Source of the DNA: Lactarius indigo
Taxonomy: Eukaryota > Basidiomycota > Agaricomycetes > Russulales > Russulaceae
Length of the DNA: 64,000 nt
Direction: 5' to 3'
Assembly: GCA_025766275.1 (NCBI GenBank)
Contig: JAFKAC010000040.1
Span: 124,001-188,000 of the forward strand
The translations under genes were made by a program, and so were the position numbers. The first letter of the stretch is position 1, and every line of letters begins with the position of its first letter. Below are positions 60,801-64,000 of this stretch, in pieces. The notes below the pieces were generated by a model. That model worked only from the letters and a program-made list of their open reading frames with translations. It was not told the origin of the DNA and searched no databases.

Positions 60801-62461
60801 AAAGTCAAGGACCGCCTCTCGTGGGGTTGGCATCCCATAGTCGGGACACTCGTCGAGTGCGTCCATGATGATGAAAGTTCGGTGTTGAGCCACGACCGCG
60901 AGCATCTCCTTTAGACGGTTGATCAAGGTATCATCGCTTGGCTGTTGCGCTCCCTTGCCGTGTGCCAAATAAAGACGGTGGATGATGTCGCAACAAGGCT
61001 TTGAGTATGCGGAGAGCTGGACTAAGAGAGAGGTAACGACATCGCGAACGTTTTGTTTTTCGTCGTCCCGAAAGTCGAAGTAGAAATACGCCAAAGTTGC
61101 CCTCCCGGCGTCGCGCAATTTCATGATGTGTTGTATTATTGCCGAACTTGTGGTCAATATGAGTATCGTAACTGGCGACAACAATCGAGGAATGACAAAC
61201 CAAAGAATGCTCTTCCCCGAGCCAGCTACGCAGATAAGGAGACCATCAAAAGTTGAGTCACAAACTATGATAAGAACGTACGTTTCCCGTGGATCCATAG
61301 CAGGGATCCGTTTGACATCCATTTCTCGAATACACTGGCTTCGAAGAACCACTTGGGAGGTACGTTATGGTAGACGCCACACGCGGTGTTGTGGTTTGTT
61401 GACGGGTCCGGGGGAGAGAACCACTTCCGGACGTCCTGTTCTATCTGGTTCCCTGCGGCCAAGTTTCAGCGTCCATGACCCAGGCGATGGGAGTAGAAGA
61501 CCACGAACACGTAATTTCGTCTATTTTGTTCGCAATATCCACATTGGCATTCTTGGCATCTGGGTGGACGATAGGTGAGCATAAAAGTGGATGATTTGTC
61601 GGAGTAGCCGCGCACCATCCTTGTGCTCAATGGTGGCCTTCATAGTCTGAGCTATGGCCATCCGGACCTCCTCCTGTATGAGGTTATCTAACCTCCTTAG
61701 GGCGTCTTCGATATCCTTCCTCCCCAATAGTTTCCTGAAATATATTCCTGATCGAATATGGAGTGGTCAATGTGAAGCACTGGCAAATCTTACAACAAAA
61801 CAACTCACTTGCTCGCTTTCGTTTCACCTCCTTCGTCGCGATCGAAAGGATAGAGAGTACCTCAGCCACGACTTTCACAAGTACCTCCGCCATTTCGGTT
61901 GTCAACGAAATCTGAGTATAAACGCCAAGGCGCTTGAAGAAGCTCTCGATGCGCTCAAAGAGTTCGACGAGAGCATCGTGACTCGCTCTCACATCTCGTG
62001 CCGCCTATACAATGTCTATGATAAGAGGTGTCCATGAATAGCAGTGGCGAGGAGACGAACCGCAAGGAGGACACTAATTCCAACAACAATTACTTTTGCA
62101 GCGGGGAACGGCGCCTGTACGATTATGTCAGAACGCACATCACGTCGCCGTGCATCAGACCCCTGAGACGCACCAGAGCAACACCCTCGCTAAGTGTCGC
62201 GGAAAATGTGAAGAGGACATCCACGACTGGACTGATCCACTTCATCAACCTCTGATCGCCATCCCTAAACTGCTGAAACGCCTTGGCTTGGCCTTGAATT
62301 ATGGCTAAGATAGCATCGACAGAGTCGCATCGTTGCACTTCAGCTGCAAGGGGATGGTCGAGAAGCTCTTTCCCAGTCTTCTTTTTGTACTCGCTCAGGG
62401 CGGCATCGAGGATTGATTTGAAATTGGACGGGGCTGTTTGGCCTGGGGTGGACGAAGACAT
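54853..62461 (-). CDS. Goodbye-NACHT-ankyrin STAND protein (fungal NLR-like), locus 2, with expanded ankyrin array
   Basis: Twelve exons (62174-62461, 62061-62114, 61809-62004, 61616-61747, 61509-61559, 61282-61452, 61201-61225, 60550-61146, 58919-60495, 58282-58866, 57430-58230, 54853-57380) sum to 7005 bp, giving 2334 aa. The Goodbye domain (DHPLAAEVQRCDSVDAILAI) is followed by NACHT with P-loop HGKPGSGKSILCSAII and FIIMDALDECPD, then the conserved helical segment (VQFSHLSVKEFLTSDHLASS). About 40 ankyrin repeats run from residue 755 or so to the end. Exons of 196, 171, 25 and 597 bp have exactly the same length as in locus 1, proving common descent. The start at 62461 (MSSSTPGQTAPSNFKS) matches locus 1 better than an upstream Met in the same frame. 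The last exon holds the 216-bp repeat array. No disabling change was seen. The expected role is a ligand-triggered NTPase switch. Confidence 0.93.
54985..57360 (-). repeat. Tandem 216-bp repeat array coding paired ankyrin repeats
   Basis: The marker CACATCGG/GACATCGG recurs at 55195, 55411, 55627, 55843, 56059, 56275, 56491, 56707 and 56923 at exactly 216 bp, then at 57142 (219 bp, from an extra codon). A shortened unit starts at about 54988. Each unit codes two ankyrin repeats (72 residues), of the form GADVNRQDKQQRTPLHIAS... plus DAVDSFGNTPLHDVSRGKYD.... Neighbouring units differ at few bases. Confidence 0.95.
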
Positions 62462-63304
62462 GGTGCTTTGCGACGGTGAGTTGTTAGTGATGGTAGCAGA
62501 AAGATAAGAGTCTGTTGGGTCGAGCGGGAACACGAGGCGTATAGGTTAGCCGAAGGATTGGCTGTGAAACTTCGCGCTGCCTCGTGCTTGACCGGTTGAC
62601 CTCGTGCGCATATAGTAACGATGGCCGGGGACAGGAGCCGGCATGCGACAAGACAACCACGCAACGCAAAGGATTCAGAGATAACTGATAATTGAGCAAG
62701 AATCTATGAAACAACGACAGAGATGTAAGTACACCTGAACCGACTAACGTCCTGAACAATCCGAGTCGTCTTATGAGATGCATGAGGCATTGAGATAGAT
62801 CTGAAACCAGATCGCCGGATCCGGCCGGGAAATCTCACAATGGGGCACCGGGCCCGACCAATGATCATCCCACCTATCTATACAATATATAAATGCTCGA
62901 TGTGCACTTTGCTGACACATAGAATTTTTCCGCTGACACATAGAATGCTGATTCATATGGTCCGGCTGGTTTCGTCGGTTTCCGGTGATCGTTCTTTGCT
63001 TTCGTAGCACACAATTCGCAGCAACTGAGTGTTTTATGACGTTGCTCACTTTTTCCGTTTTTCAGTTGGAGATTTGCTTGGCAGCAAATATGTTCTGAGC
63101 AACTGGTGGTTTCACACTCTTCGTCTTTCTTTTGTCTCTGGCTGATTGTCCCTCGTCGTCCTGTTCATCTGTCGGCTTGGACAAATTCTCCTTTTTCGAA
63201 TTCTCCTTCCGTCACTCCTCTATAGGGGTTTCTCTGCACCACAGGTTCATGGGTGGCTCTCTACTGCTTTATTTGTGCGACTTCCTCCACACTGTTAGCA
63301 ACAC
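62462..63304. other. Promoter side of NLR locus 2 and spacer
   Basis: No gene was seen. A 15-bp direct repeat (GCTGACACATAGAAT) occurs twice near 62910-62950. An AT-rich ATACAATATATAAATG stretch lies at about 62880. This should include the promoter of NLR locus 2 and perhaps the leader of the element to the right. Confidence 0.4.
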
Positions 63305-64000
63305 ATGGTACCGACAGTTCGTTTGCATGATTGTCAGAGGAACAATGGTGACCTCCCTGGTGATACTGGAAACAATGATGCTACCAATTTGAGTCCAGCT
63401 CAGCTTGCGCAGTGGCGGCGACGAGAACGTGAAAGACTGCAGTGCAATGGTGCTGCTGTTCCAAATAATTCCCTTCAAGAGGAGACTGCTAATGAAGATT
63501 GACGAGAGACAACGCGACAAAGGTTGCGTGAAGCTGTAAGTTTCACAATATACTTTTCCAGGTTTCCACTCATATACTTGTTGTAGCATGAAAGACAGCA
63601 AAGGGAGCGCGTTAATGTCCAGGTCCCTGAGGATGCTACAGACCATGAGAATACTGGTTTGAGTGCCGCTCAAATCGCACAGCGATGCAGGCGAGAACGT
63701 GAAAGATTGGCACGAATGACAGGACATGTTGGAAATGATTCCGTGGGACAAGACAGTCGTCACAATGATCAACAAGAAAGGAGACGAGCAAGAGTGTGTG
63801 GGACCGTCTGTTTTTGAATATGCACTGAAGAGCTGACAGCGTTCCACACCGTATTCCATCAACAGTCAGACACGCCGACATCAGTTGCAACGTACGACAG
63901 TGCATACTCATGTCACACTCTTTTCAAATCTTATTTTGCTACAGTTCCGTGCTGCCCATCATGTACCACAGGCAAATGAAATCAATGAGCATTATTTGGG
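63305..64000 (+). mobile_element. Helitron-like Rep/helicase N-terminal region (partial, runs off the window)
   Basis: Two related coding blocks read NLSPAQLAQWRRRERERLQ (about 63388-63445) and GLSAAQIAQRCRRERERLAR (about 63656-63716), the same motif repeated about 266 bp apart. Arg-rich repeats like this precede the Helitron-like Rep domain in many fungal Helitron proteins. The last bases read FRAAHHVPQANEINEHYLG, which resembles the xxxVPxANxxxHxLG segment that starts the conserved Helitron domain before its CxxC motif. The blocks are in frames separated by apparent introns or frame breaks, so it may be decayed. The Rep and helicase parts would lie outside the window. The call rests on motif memory only. 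Confidence 0.45.

Overview
The window is a gene-dense piece of a basidiomycete nuclear genome, most likely an Agaricomycete. Nearly every gene is cut by short introns of about 50-65 bp. The GAPDH gene has basidiomycete-style micro-exons. The two largest genes belong to the Goodbye-NACHT-ankyrin (STAND/NLR-like) family that is expanded in Agaricomycetes. There are no operons, CRISPR arrays or bacterial signals. Exon structures were rebuilt by hand. For ten genes the summed exon length is an exact multiple of three and ends on a stop: adenylosuccinate lyase, the kinase, GAPDH, the DUF7598-like protein, both NLRs, GH3, NNF1, the VHS protein and the RRM protein. The small membrane protein at 27.4-28.4 kb also closes exactly.

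Left part (1-13 kb), housekeeping: 3' end of an unidentified gene (45-301), adenylosuccinate lyase ADE13 (915-2874,+), a Kin4-type kinase (3024-6726,+), a protein with an integrase-type H2C2 zinc-binding domain (7412-9166,-), GAPDH (9505-10979,-) and a small membrane protein (12000-12948,-). About 2.5 kb follows without a convincing gene.

NLR locus 1 (15494-21836,+): Goodbye domain, NACHT P-loop NTPase and about 30 ankyrin repeats, predicted 1929 aa, intact. NLR locus 2 (54853-62461,-) is a close paralogue in opposite orientation, predicted 2334 aa, also intact. Its last exon carries ten near-identical 216/219-bp units, each coding two ankyrin repeats. The two loci point at each other across 33 kb.

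Accessory middle (22-45 kb): unrecognised genes, a gag-only retroelement ORF with tandem SUMO-interaction-like motifs, an intron-containing tRNA-Lys(CUU), a TIR element with TA target duplication, and a tandem segmental duplication. The duplication gives: full amino-acid permease, GH79 copy 1, broken GH3 start, junction DNA, broken permease end, GH79 copy 2, full GH3.

Right part (47-54 kb), housekeeping: NNF1 kinetochore protein, a VHS/GAT-like adaptor and a two-RRM Hrp1-like RNA-binding protein, all on + strand. The last 700 bp resemble the N-terminal part of a Helitron Rep-helicase protein.

The best candidate for an under-described system is the inverted NLR pair, with a fast-evolving, precisely periodic ankyrin receptor array on one copy and a more diverged array of the same architecture on the other.
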